In this document: piece by piece, positions 26,756 to 34,950 of the stretch
Position numbering within the stretch: position 1 is the first letter of the stretch
Layout: each line of letters begins with the position of its first letter
DNA from: Flavobacterium fluviale
GTDB lineage: Bacteria > Bacteroidota > Bacteroidia > Flavobacteriales > Flavobacteriaceae
DNA length: 64,000 nt
Direction of reading: 5' to 3'
Assembly (NCBI RefSeq): GCF_003312915.1
Contig: NZ_CP030261.1
Coordinates: forward strand, 3,658,001 to 3,722,000
Notes under the pieces: generated by a model
Database searches by the model: none
Told to the model about the DNA's origin: nothing
The model's input: only the letters and a program-made list of their open reading frames with translations
Program-made: the position numbers and the translations under genes

Positions 26756-27655
26756 ATGAAAAAAGATCGCTTATTAGCAAAATGGCTCAACGATGATTTA
26801 TCTCCGGATGAATTGGCGGAATTTGAGGCGAGCCCTGATTTTGAAAAATACCAAAAGATAAAGAAATATACAGCTCATCTAGAGACAGATGACTTTGATG
26901 AAAATACTATGCTGTCTAACATTTTAAGCCAGAAAAAACCAGCTCCAAAAGTTGTTCCGTTATACAGAAAATGGATGTTTCGAGCTGCTGCTATATTTGT
27001 CCTCGCATTTGGAGTTACCTTTGCGATGAAAGTTTTTATGTCTGAGACAGAAACTGCAGACTTTGGAAAAAAGACCACTTTTTCACTACCCGATCATTCT
27101 GAAGTAGTGTTAAACTCCGGTTCTGAAATAAACTATAAAAAGTGGAACTGGGACAATAACAGACATCTTGAGTTAAAAGGAGAAGCGTATTTCAAGGTTG
27201 CAAAAGGAAAACGTTTTGAAGTGGAAACAAACTTGGGAAAAGTAACCGTTTTAGGAACACAGTTTAATGTTAAAAACAGAAAAAACAGGTTTGATGTGGT
27301 GTGTTATGAAGGACGTGTAAAAGTAAATTATGCTTCGACTGAAATTCTGTTAACCCACGGTCAAAGCGTGAGTTTTGAAAACGGAAAGCAGGTTAAAATG
27401 ACTGTAAATTCGTCGAAACCAGAATGGATGAACAATCAAATATGCTTTTATCAGGAAAACATACAAAGCCTTTTGGAAGAGGTTGAAAGACAATACAATA
27501 TTAAGATCGAGTTAAACGCCAAAGACACGATCTCTTTATTTACAGGAAAGTTACCTGCTAAAGACTTAACTACAGCTTTGCAGATTATCAGTACCACGTA
27601 TCATCTAAAAGCCAAAAAAGTCTCTGAAAACAAAATAATTTTTGACGAAAAATAA
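26756..27655 (+). CDS. FecR-type anti-sigma factor
   Basis: The 299-residue inner-membrane protein has an N-terminal cytoplasmic sigma-binding part (residues 1-75, with LLAKWLNDDLSPDELAEFE), one membrane helix (about 76-98, RAAAIFVLAFGVTFAMKVF) and a periplasmic FecR domain (about 103-200: TFSLPDHSEVVLNSGSEI, LKGEAYFKVAKGKRFEVET, VLGTQFNV), then the DUF4974-like C-terminal domain. It should hold the FecI-like sigma until the STN domain of the receptor signals. Its stop codon is directly followed by the receptor ATG, so the two are co-translated. Confidence 0.92.
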   Translation: MKKDRLLAKWLNDDLSPDELAEFEASPDFEKYQKIKKYTAHLETDDFDENTMLSNILSQKKPAPKVVPLYRKWMFRAAAIFVLAFGVTFAMKVFMSETETADFGKKTTFSLPDHSEVVLNSGSEINYKKWNWDNNRHLELKGEAYFKVAKGKRFEVETNLGKVTVLGTQFNVKNRKNRFDVVCYEGRVKVNYASTEILLTHGQSVSFENGKQVKMTVNSSKPEWMNNQICFYQENIQSLLEEVERQYNIKIELNAKDTISLFTGKLPAKDLTTALQIISTTYHLKAKKVSENKIIFDEK

Positions 27656-30190
27656 ATGCTCCGCCCCAGAAAATTTCATTTTTTGTTTATTCTAATACTC
27701 CTTGCCCTGAATCTTTCTGCTCAGGACAAGAGCAAATTAATGCCTTTCAAAAAAATAATTCTTGACATTGAAAAACAACATGATGTCAATTTTAATTACA
27801 CGGAGGATAACATTGCAGGATTGGAAATCAATCCTCCAAAAAGATCTCTTTCGTTAGAACAAAAACTGGAATATCTGGAAAAAAAAACGGATTTATCTTT
27901 TGAAAATATTGGAAACAAATTCATCAATATTTATAAAAAAGATAACGCCCCAGAAATGATCTGCGGTTATGTTATTTCAGACGCTGATAAAAAACCTATT
28001 GCAAACGCTAATATTAGTTTGCCTGACAAAACTCAGTTTACCACCGATTCAGAAGGTTATTTTGAATTTATAAAAGAAGACAAAACTACTTTTACAATTA
28101 GTCACGTAGGTTTTATATCCAAAAGAATTACGGCCAGCAATTTGGATTCTAAAAATTGTCCACAGATATTTTTGGAACCTGAAATAACAGAACTGCACGA
28201 GATAAAAGCCAATTCAATTTTAGCATCAGGAATTTCCAAAAACAACGACGGATCGTTTATAATTAAACCTAAAAAATTTGGTATACTTCCCGGACTTATC
28301 GAACCTGATGCTTTACAGACTATGCAGCAGATTCCTGGTGTAAACAGTCTTGACGAAAGTGTTTCCAGCATTAATGTTAGAGGCGGTACACACGACCAGA
28401 ATTTATTTTTATGGAATGGAATCCGAATGTTTCAAACGGGACATTTTTTTGGTTTAATATCTGTTTTCAATCCCAACTTAGCACATACAATTTCTATCTA
28501 TAAAAACGGAAGTTCTGCTTTTTATGGCGAAAGTGTATCCAGTGTTGTGGCTATTTCTTCTACTGCCGAAACAGCAGAAAAAAACACCTTTAGTGCAGGA
28601 ATCAATATGATTAATGCAGATGTCTATGCAAAATACAATCTTTCTAAAAAAAGTTATATTGAAATTTCTGCCCGTAAATCGATTACCGATTTTGTAGAGA
28701 CTCCTACTTACAAAGAATATTTTAATAAGGTTTTTCAAAACACAACCATCACAGATTTTTCTCAAAATCAAAACGTAAATTATCAAAGCGACAAAAAATT
28801 TGGTTTTTACGATGCTACACTCAAATATGCCCAAAAAATAGGATCTAAAGATCAAATAATACTCGATTTAATTACCATAAAAGATAATCTGGAAGTTTTT
28901 CAAAGTGCCACTGTCTACAACACCAATAAATCAGAAGATAATGTGCTGCGCCAGCAGAATTATGGAGGAAATTTGTCATGGAGAAGAAACTGGAACAGCT
29001 TCAACACTACCAAAATTAATTTCTACAATTCTTCTTATGAACTTCTTGCCAATCAGAAAACGACTTTAGGAGATCAAGTTGTTATTCAGGAAAATACAGT
29101 TAACAATAACGGCATTAACTTGGAGAACAATCATATTATTAATTCTAATTTTAGTTTTAATGAGGGGTATCAGTTCAATGAAATTGGTATCACTAATTTG
29201 GAACAGGTAACGAATCCAGATTTTTATCGCAGGGTAAAAGATGTACTTCGAACTCATGCTTTAATTGTAGAAGGAAAATATAACGATACCATTTCCAAAA
29301 TCTATTTTAAAGCTGGAATGCGCCTTAATTATATTGAAAAATTTAAAAAATACATTGCAGAACCTAGAATACAATTGGCATACGGCATCAGTAAAAATCT
29401 AAATCTGGAACTTCTGGGTGAGATTAAAAGTCAAAACTCACAGCAGATTATTGATTTACAGAAAGATTATTTTGGAATTGAAAAACGACGCTGGATCATT
29501 TCAAACAATACTACAATTCCCATTCAAAAAAGCAGGCAGTTATCTTTAAATTTATTCTATAAAAAGAATGACTGGCTTCTTGACATTGAAAATTTTTATA
29601 AAAAAGTAATCGGAATTACCACTTCCAGCCAGGGTTTTCAGAACCAGTTAGAATTTGTTCGAACTACAGGCAATTATGAAGTTTGGGGAACAGAAATGCT
29701 TATTCAAAAAAAAATAAATCAGTTTCTAACTTGGTTTAGCTATACGTACAATGAAAACAATTATCATTTCCCCAATTACGAATATCCTACTTTTCCAAAT
29801 AACTTTGAGCTGACCCATACTTTATCGTGGGCGGGGATTTATGAGAAAAACAATTTCAAAATTGCTTTGGGAACAAAATGGTCTTCGGGCCGTCCAAAAA
29901 CCTCTCCAGATTTTGCACAAATAGATCCTTCCGATCCTGTTTTGTTTTATAACAGACCCAATAATACCAATCTGCATATTTTCTCGCAAGTTAATATTTC
30001 TTCGACTTACAAGTGGGAAACATCAAATGGAATTCAGTACAAAATTGGAATCTCCATCTTAAATATTCTGAACCGTAAAAACGAAATCAGCGAATATTAT
30101 AGAATAAGTTCCCTAACAAATTCTATAGAAGAAGTTGATACTTTTTCGCTGCAGCGAACTCCAAATGTAAGCTTTAGAGTTTCTTTTTAA
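27656..30190 (+). CDS. TonB-dependent receptor with signalling (STN) domain
   Basis: The 844-residue outer-membrane receptor has a signal peptide (to about LSAQ, residue 23), an STN/secretin-TonB short domain (about 35-95), a carboxypeptidase-like regulatory beta domain (about 102-175), a plug (about 205-300: MQQIPGVNSLDESVSSINVRGG) and a barrel ending in SFRVSF. The STN domain couples substrate binding to FecR, so this is the sensor of the ECF switch. The plug lacks siderophore-class features and the substrate is unknown. It begins at the base after the fecR stop. A terminator and a new ECF promoter separate it from the next operon. Confidence 0.9.
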   Translation: MLRPRKFHFLFILILLALNLSAQDKSKLMPFKKIILDIEKQHDVNFNYTEDNIAGLEINPPKRSLSLEQKLEYLEKKTDLSFENIGNKFINIYKKDNAPEMICGYVISDADKKPIANANISLPDKTQFTTDSEGYFEFIKEDKTTFTISHVGFISKRITASNLDSKNCPQIFLEPEITELHEIKANSILASGISKNNDGSFIIKPKKFGILPGLIEPDALQTMQQIPGVNSLDESVSSINVRGGTHDQNLFLWNGIRMFQTGHFFGLISVFNPNLAHTISIYKNGSSAFYGESVSSVVAISSTAETAEKNTFSAGINMINADVYAKYNLSKKSYIEISARKSITDFVETPTYKEYFNKVFQNTTITDFSQNQNVNYQSDKKFGFYDATLKYAQKIGSKDQIILDLITIKDNLEVFQSATVYNTNKSEDNVLRQQNYGGNLSWRRNWNSFNTTKINFYNSSYELLANQKTTLGDQVVIQENTVNNNGINLENNHIINSNFSFNEGYQFNEIGITNLEQVTNPDFYRRVKDVLRTHALIVEGKYNDTISKIYFKAGMRLNYIEKFKKYIAEPRIQLAYGISKNLNLELLGEIKSQNSQQIIDLQKDYFGIEKRRWIISNNTTIPIQKSRQLSLNLFYKKNDWLLDIENFYKKVIGITTSSQGFQNQLEFVRTTGNYEVWGTEMLIQKKINQFLTWFSYTYNENNYHFPNYEYPTFPNNFELTHTLSWAGIYEKNNFKIALGTKWSSGRPKTSPDFAQIDPSDPVLFYNRPNNTNLHIFSQVNISSTYKWETSNGIQYKIGISILNILNRKNEISEYYRISSLTNSIEEVDTFSLQRTPNVSFRVSF

Positions 30191-30201
30191 ATCTCTTTTC
30201 C

Positions 30202-30243
30202 TAAGAGTTTTGAAAACTCTTATTCTTCTTTTTTATTTTTTTT
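30202..30243 (+). terminator. Terminator after the FecA-like receptor
   Basis: A near-perfect palindrome TAAGAGTTTT-G-AAAACTCTTA (30202-30222) is followed by T-rich sequence, 12 bases after the receptor stop. Confidence 0.75.
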
Positions 30244-30263
30244 CAAAAAACAACGATTCTTTG

Positions 30264-30292
30264 GTAGGGTAATTTTTATCAAGGCTGTTTTA
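30264..30292 (+). promoter_or_regulatory. ECF-type promoter of the OB-fold/DUF5777/cytochrome/YceI operon
   Basis: GTAGGGTAA (30264-30272), 13 bases, TGTTTTA (30286-30292), same boxes and spacing as at 26709. The ATG at 30321 is 28 bases further on. Confidence 0.75.
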
Positions 30293-30320
30293 CTATTAAA
30301 TCTTATCAAAATAATAAAAA

Positions 30321-30728
30321 ATGAAAAGAAGAAAAACAGCAATAGTAACTGCCGTATTACTAATAATGATTTCAGCAGGTATCTACTTTTACTACGGATT
30401 CCTATTTAAAGAAGCCCGGAATATCGAATCAGAAACTCCTGATTACACTATAACTGCCGTAAAACTACTGGAAGATTATAACACGAATCCCAAAAAAGCC
30501 GATTCTTTATACCTCAACAAGACTATTGAAATTATAGGCAGAGTAACCAAAGAAACAGATTCTGTGATCACTCTTGAAAATACAGTTTTCTGTCTCTTCA
30601 ATCAAAAACTAAAAAATAAATCTGCAAATACTATTACTAGAGTTAAAGGTAAATGTATCGGATACGATGAACTTTTTCAAGAAGTCAAATTAGACCAATG
30701 CACATTATTAAACAAACAAATCAATTAA
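30321..30728 (+). CDS. OB-fold (tRNA_anti-like) membrane-anchored protein
   Basis: The 135-residue protein has an N-terminal membrane anchor (about residues 7-28) and a domain at about 40-130: VKLLEDYNTNPKKADSLYLNKTIEIIGRVTKE, ITLENTVFCLF, RVKGKCIGYDELFQEVKLDQC. The pattern, a helix then five strands with a conserved phrase like YLNKTIEIIGRV, matches the tRNA_anti-like OB-fold family (PF12869), which is secreted in Bacteroidota and of unknown role. It is first in an operon under an ECF promoter. The DUF5777 gene ATG lies 8 bases after its stop. Confidence 0.75.
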   Translation: MKRRKTAIVTAVLLIMISAGIYFYYGFLFKEARNIESETPDYTITAVKLLEDYNTNPKKADSLYLNKTIEIIGRVTKETDSVITLENTVFCLFNQKLKNKSANTITRVKGKCIGYDELFQEVKLDQCTLLNKQIN

Positions 30729-30736
30729 TCAATTTT

Positions 30737-31579
30737 ATGAAGAAATTTTTAGTTCCAATCTGCTTTTTTCTGACGGCCATGGCATATTCACAAGATGACT
30801 TGCTGCAGGGTCTTGATTCTACTCAGGTAGAAGAAAATTACTCAACCGCAACTTTTAAAGCTTTACAGCTGGTAACGCTGCAAACCACAAAAATGCCGGC
30901 AAAAAAAGAGTTTTATTTTGTGGTATCACATCGTTTTGGTACCGTTAAAGATGGTTTCGACAGCTTTTTTGGTCTTGATAATGCCACTACAAAACTAGGC
31001 GGTATATATGGCGTAACCGACTGGTTATCGGTAAGTCTTTCCAGACATACCTTAAACAAAATGTACGAAACGGGATTAAAATACAGAGTTGCGAGACAAA
31101 ACGATAATTTTCCTTTGGACATTGTTGGTTACAGTGTTGCAGATATAAACACTTTCTTAGAAAAAGATCAATATCCGGGTTTAGAGTTTAAACATCGCCT
31201 TACGTATGTGCAGCAGGTTTTAATATCGAGAAAGGTGAGCGAAAAACTGTCAGTGGAATTAGTCCCATCATTTATCCACAAAAACCTTTACAATCCTGAT
31301 ATCGAAAGAGATAATCAGTTTTCTTTTGGTGGCGGCGGACGCTATAAAATCACCAAAAGATTATCTGTCAATTTAGAATACATGCACAATTTTGACAAAC
31401 CAGACTTTTACAACAATCCATTGTCTGTAGGTCTTGACGTAGAAACCGGCGGACACGTATTCCAGTTAATCTTTACCAATTCCCAATCTATGAGCGAGAG
31501 TGGATACCTCACGAATGCATCTGGAGACTGGGGTAAAGGAGACTTCTTCTTTGGCTTTAACTTATACCGAGTATTTTAA
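30737..31579 (+). CDS. DUF5777 family outer-membrane beta-barrel protein
   Basis: I chose the ATG at 30737 (280 residues), because it begins with a signal peptide (MKKFLVPICFFLTAMAYSQ), whereas an ATG 39 bases earlier overlaps the OB-fold gene. The mature protein contains repeated amphipathic strands and conserved phrases of DUF5777: FKALQLVTLQTTKMPAKKEF, VSHRFGTVKDGFDSFFGLDN and YGVTDWLSVSLSRH. It should form a small outer-membrane barrel. In this operon it stands between a membrane OB-fold protein and a haem lipoprotein. Confidence 0.8.
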   Translation: MKKFLVPICFFLTAMAYSQDDLLQGLDSTQVEENYSTATFKALQLVTLQTTKMPAKKEFYFVVSHRFGTVKDGFDSFFGLDNATTKLGGIYGVTDWLSVSLSRHTLNKMYETGLKYRVARQNDNFPLDIVGYSVADINTFLEKDQYPGLEFKHRLTYVQQVLISRKVSEKLSVELVPSFIHKNLYNPDIERDNQFSFGGGGRYKITKRLSVNLEYMHNFDKPDFYNNPLSVGLDVETGGHVFQLIFTNSQSMSESGYLTNASGDWGKGDFFFGFNLYRVF

Positions 31580-31600
31580 TAACTATAAATCAATAAAATC

Positions 31601-32005
31601 ATGAAAAAAACAATCCTACTTACCATTTTACTAGCGGCATTTGCAAGCTGTAGTGACTCAGATACGGTTCAAGAGATCGAAACGCCAACAACTCCGACCA
31701 CACCGACAAATCCAACAAACCCGACCAATCCAACGAATCCAACAACTTCAATTACTTACAGTAAAGATGTAAAATCTATTATTGATGCCAATTGTATCAG
31801 CTGTCATGCTAGTGGAAGATCTGCAGCGTTTAGACCTTTAACTACTTATGCCCAAGTTAAAGCTGCTGTTGAAAATTCTGGTTTATTAAACCGAATTCAA
31901 TTGCAAAGCGGCCAGCAGGGACTTATGCCTCAAGGTGGAAGAATGGCGCAGGCTAACATTGACTTAATCGTAAAATGGAACACGGACGGATTAAAAGAAA
32001 ATTAA
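31601..32005 (+). CDS. c-type cytochrome-like lipoprotein
   Basis: The 134-residue protein has a lipoprotein signal (AAFASC, Cys17), then a Thr/Pro/Asn linker with repeated PTN triplets (about residues 29-49), and a compact domain at 52-134 with a haem c attachment site CISCH (Cys65, Cys68, His69). Met109 and Met115 (GLMPQGG, GRMAQ) are candidate second axial ligands. It is probably anchored to a membrane facing the periplasm or the outside, with the linker as a flexible arm, and could carry electrons for the neighbouring DUF5777/YceI proteins. Confidence 0.82.
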   Translation: MKKTILLTILLAAFASCSDSDTVQEIETPTTPTTPTNPTNPTNPTNPTTSITYSKDVKSIIDANCISCHASGRSAAFRPLTTYAQVKAAVENSGLLNRIQLQSGQQGLMPQGGRMAQANIDLIVKWNTDGLKEN

Positions 32006-32010
32006 TCATT

Positions 32011-32565
32011 ATGAAAAAATCATTGCTAAATTCCTTCGTTTTGCTGTTGATTTTTGCCGCAGTTACAAATGCTTCTGCACAAAAATTAATTACAAAAACA
32101 GGAAACATCAAATTTCAAGCTTCGATGCCTTCTTATGAAGAAGTTGCAGCCGAAAACAAATCTGTGTCTGCAGTTCTCGATCAGTCAACTGGTGATTTTG
32201 CTTCTTTAGTTTTAATAAAAGGATTCCGATTTAAAGTTGCTTTAATGGAAGAGCATTTTAATGAAAATTACATGGAATCTGAGAAATTCTCGAAAGCAAC
32301 TTTCAAAGGAAAAATAGAAGATTTTGATATTTCGAAGATTACCAGCACTCCCAAAAATTTTACTTTAAAGGGCGATCTTACCATTCACGGCAAAACAAAA
32401 CCTGTCACGGTAATCATAAAAATTTCTAAAGCGGTCAGCGGAGTTAATGCAATTGGTGCTTTTGAAGTAAAACCAGAAGATTTTGATATCGAAATACCAA
32501 GTCTTGTGAGAAAGAAAGTTGCCGATAAAATAAAAATCAATTACAATTTTTTATTAGTTAAGTAA
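32011..32565 (+). CDS. YceI family periplasmic protein
   Basis: From the ATG at 32011 (184 residues) the protein starts with a signal peptide ending near NASAQ. An upstream ATG at 31975 would overlap the cytochrome gene by 31 bases. The body is a lipocalin-like YceI barrel: FKVALMEEHFNENYMESEKFSKATFKGKI, FTLKGDLTIHGKTKPV, and a final IKINYNFLLVK. YceI proteins bind long isoprenoids such as ubiquinone precursors. Its place beside a haem lipoprotein suggests a quinone-linked electron path, which is inference. Last gene of the operon. Confidence 0.88.
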   Translation: MKKSLLNSFVLLLIFAAVTNASAQKLITKTGNIKFQASMPSYEEVAAENKSVSAVLDQSTGDFASLVLIKGFRFKVALMEEHFNENYMESEKFSKATFKGKIEDFDISKITSTPKNFTLKGDLTIHGKTKPVTVIIKISKAVSGVNAIGAFEVKPEDFDIEIPSLVRKKVADKIKINYNFLLVK

Positions 32566-32659
32566 TCTTTCAAAAGGTGCTTTTTAGTAAAAAAACCACA
32601 CTTCAAAGATCTGGATCGAATTATTGATTTAGAACCTCATTAAACATGACTAATGTTCT

Positions 32660-32695
32660 GGGGTCAGTTTTTATATAAGCTGGCCTCTTTTTTTT
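32660..32695 (+). terminator. Terminator after the YceI gene
   Basis: The stem GGGGTCAG / CTGGCCTC (two wobble pairs) with a 12-base loop is followed by eight T residues, about 95 bases after the stop. Confidence 0.75.
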
Positions 32696-32713
32696 AACCT
32701 CAATCCAAATTAG

Positions 32714-33115
32714 ATGATCTGCAAAAACTACGTTGTTACCGGAGAAGATGTAAATGATTTTATGGTTATGGAAAGTACTTCATACATTTCATACACAGTA
32801 CGATTATTGTATCATTTTTTATTTTATAATGGATTTTCAAAAGAGAAACTTAACACTCTGAATCTTGATCTGCACGAAGGAAATCATGAATTGATTTGTT
32901 ATAAAGATCTTATGTTTACCGAGCATTTTTTTGTGGAACTCACACATTTTTATATCGATGATAAAATTAATATTAAAAGCTGTTTTTTCAATTACAAAAA
33001 TGAATGCTGTGCCGAAGTCACTAAAGAAATCGAATGGTTTGACCCGCTCCGCAGTGAGATTATTGCCACACCAAAACAAATTTTAAAACATTTTAGCACT
33101 GGTTATCAAGCTTAA
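32714..33115 (+). CDS. Probable hotdog-fold (thioesterase-like) protein
   Basis: The 133-residue soluble protein has a helix near FYNGFSKEKLNTL followed by strands GNHELICYKDLMFTEHFFVELTHFYIDDKINIKSCFF and CCAEVTKEIEWFD. That order (long helix, then YKDLMFTEHFFV as the central strand, then paired strands ending in WFD) resembles 4-hydroxybenzoyl-CoA thioesterase-type hotdog folds. No clear catalytic Asp in the usual position near the N-terminus was seen, so enzymatic activity is uncertain. It follows the YceI operon terminator and has its own short upstream region. Confidence 0.45.
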   Translation: MICKNYVVTGEDVNDFMVMESTSYISYTVRLLYHFLFYNGFSKEKLNTLNLDLHEGNHELICYKDLMFTEHFFVELTHFYIDDKINIKSCFFNYKNECCAEVTKEIEWFDPLRSEIIATPKQILKHFSTGYQA

Positions 33116-33218
33116 GACTAATATTATACTTCAATTTCTTACCTATTTTTTTTATATTTAGATTATTTCTCTGTCACTTCCAGATGATTTTCATTACATC
33201 ATAAAAAAGATAAAACCA

Positions 33219-33485
33219 ATGAACCAAAAAAAGAACTCTGATTTATTAAAAGTCATAGGTACTCCGATGGAATATTCAGACGACAAATATCTGGTTTATG
33301 TTGAACTTTATAAGACAACAAAGACTCTTAAAAAAATAATTTCAAAGCATTGCGAAATTACATCGGAGATGGAGTTTGGTTACATTTGTGAAGTAACCAT
33401 GCAGGGGATTCCAGAAATCGTACGTTCATTAGCATTAAAAAATCATGCTGTTTATCAAATCGTCCGACTTAGTAAAGTCTTATAG
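33219..33485 (+). CDS. Hypothetical 88-residue protein
   Basis: This is a small soluble protein with mixed helices and strands (KYLVYVELYKTTKTLKKI, MEFGYICEVTM, IPEIVRSLALKNHAVYQIVRL). The start ATG follows a run of A at 33200-33218. I recognise no family. The even amino acid use and flavobacterial codons support a real gene. It converges on the SnoaL-like gene. Confidence 0.5.
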   Translation: MNQKKNSDLLKVIGTPMEYSDDKYLVYVELYKTTKTLKKIISKHCEITSEMEFGYICEVTMQGIPEIVRSLALKNHAVYQIVRLSKVL

Positions 33486-33613
33486 TAGTGTTAGTAACTC
33501 TCAGTTGCTGCAAACTGAAAAAAAGTTTAGCCGCTAGAAGAATCATACAGCAATAAATTCTTAAGCTGCATAATTCTTCTAATTGCTGTTAACTTAATTT
33601 CTGATTTTATTTT

Positions 33614-33934
33614 TTAATGAATTTCTAATGAATTAATGAGTTTGCCCTCAAACTCTAAATTATAGGTAAGAACTAAAGGACTTCCTGGAAAAGTTCCAGA
33701 TACTTCAGCTTTTAATACGCCTTTTTCAGCATCTCTTTCAAACGTCAAAGGTTTCATTACTGCATTATACTCCTTAGCGCTTTTTGCTATCCAGTTTTTT
33801 ATTTCTGTTCTACCGCTATAATTTTTCCCTTCATCCACTACTTCTGCTGTTTCTGAAAAACAATTGGCAAAAGCAGCACTGTCAAAATTGTTTTGTGCAT
33901 TTACTAAATCTTGTATTACTTCTGGTAAGTTCAT
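33614..33934 (-). CDS. SnoaL/NTF2-like small protein
   Basis: The 106-residue protein has the alpha-plus-beta cone pattern of the NTF2-like superfamily: an N-terminal helix (EVIQDLVNAQNNFDSAAFANCFSE), a strand with AEVVDEGKNYSG, a helix with EIKNWIAKSAKEYNAV, and curved strands to the end. Such proteins act as isomerases, hydrolases or dimerisation parts. The gene lies 98 bases after the SDR gene in the same direction and may belong to the same HxlR-controlled unit. Confidence 0.7.
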   Translation of the reverse strand: MNLPEVIQDLVNAQNNFDSAAFANCFSETAEVVDEGKNYSGRTEIKNWIAKSAKEYNAVMKPLTFERDAEKGVLKAEVSGTFPGSPLVLTYNLEFEGKLINSLEIH

Positions 33935-34032
33935 AATTTATTTATTTAATTGTTACTAATTCTTCTTTGTTGTTAAAAAATGTCAGACGTTCAAAAATCG
34001 CTTCGAATCTCTCCTTTTGATTCATTTTTAAA

Positions 34033-34827
34033 TTAAATGGTTGGAATAGTACCGCCATCTATTACATACTCTGTTCCTGTTAGGTAGCTGGCTCTGGGCG
34101 AAGCAAGAAAACCAACGAGTTCTGCTACTTCCTCTGGCTTTGCGGGTCTTCCAAAAGGTATGCCTCCCAACGCATCCATTACACTTTTTTCGGCCTCTTC
34201 GACAGAGATATTATTACTTTCTGAGATGCGCTCCATCATTCGTATAGATGCCTCAGTCATAATCCATCCTGGCGAAACAGTCAGTACACGGACTCCTTTC
34301 GCAGATACCTCTTTAGACAAACCTTTGCTGTAATTAATAAGTCCCGCTTTTGCAGCAGCGTATGGCAGTGTGGAATCGTACAAAGGCAGTTTGCCCTGAA
34401 TAGAGGCTATGTGAATAATAACACCACTTTTGTTCTCAATCATTTGAGGAAGAAAAGCTCGATCCAGCCGAACCGGAGCTAACAAATTTCCTTGTATCGC
34501 ATCTTCCCAGTCTTGATTGGTTAATGCTGCAAATCCGCCGCCTGGAGTATCAGAACCTCCAAGATTGTTCACAAGAATATCCAGTTTACCGAATTTCTCC
34601 AATACTTCCTTAGCTGCTTTAATCGATCCTTCAGGTTTACTTAAATCTGCCGCAATAAAATGCAAAGCTTCATCTGGTGCTTCCGGCTGGTTTCTTGCAA
34701 TGATAATTACTTGAGCGCCTGCATTTTTTAGTCGTTCTGCAATGGCTCTTCCTGCTCCTTTTGTTCCTCCTGTAACCAAGGCTGTTTTACCTGATAATTC
34801 ATTTTGATAATCTATTCTCTGTTCCAT
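34033..34827 (-). CDS. SDR family oxidoreductase
   Basis: I chose the ATG at 34827 (264 residues); a start 45 bases earlier adds an unlikely head. It is a classical short-chain dehydrogenase: nucleotide motif TGGTKGAGRAIAE (near residue 20), NNLGG, the catalytic IHIASIQG with Ser, and Y-x-x-x-K (YAAAKAG). The C-terminal GTEYVIDGGTIP is typical. The substrate is unknown. It is divergent to an HxlR regulator gene with a palindrome between them, so it is likely its target. Confidence 0.88.
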   Translation of the reverse strand: MEQRIDYQNELSGKTALVTGGTKGAGRAIAERLKNAGAQVIIIARNQPEAPDEALHFIAADLSKPEGSIKAAKEVLEKFGKLDILVNNLGGSDTPGGGFAALTNQDWEDAIQGNLLAPVRLDRAFLPQMIENKSGVIIHIASIQGKLPLYDSTLPYAAAKAGLINYSKGLSKEVSAKGVRVLTVSPGWIMTEASIRMMERISESNNISVEEAEKSVMDALGGIPFGRPAKPEEVAELVGFLASPRASYLTGTEYVIDGGTIPTI

Positions 34828-34897
34828 ATCTATTTGTTTTGTACAAATTTCATAAGTATGCAACTTTCTCACAAGTACGGGGTTACGATTCAGATAC

Positions 34898-34911
34898 GGA
34901 TAAATTTATCC
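34898..34911. promoter_or_regulatory. Palindrome in the SDR-HxlR divergent promoter region
   Basis: GGATAAATTTATCC is a perfect 14-bp palindrome, 70 bases from the SDR start and 39 bases before the HxlR start. It is a natural candidate operator for the HxlR-type dimer encoded next to it. No functional proof is visible in the sequence. Confidence 0.5.
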
Positions 34912-34950
34912 CCTATTGCACAAATCAGAGCATACTCTTACTTTTACAAT

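Noticed and set aside
30698..30736. Earlier start for the DUF5777 gene
   Set aside because: It overlaps the OB-fold gene and places 13 residues before an obvious signal peptide.
31680..31746. CRISPR or other DNA repeat
   Set aside because: The short direct repeats are codons for a PTN linker within a gene.
31975..32010. Earlier start for the YceI gene
   Set aside because: It overlaps the cytochrome gene and hides the signal peptide.
34804..34950. Longer N-terminus for the HxlR gene
   Set aside because: It would run through the divergent gene's start and the palindrome; the ATG at 34951 gives the family length.
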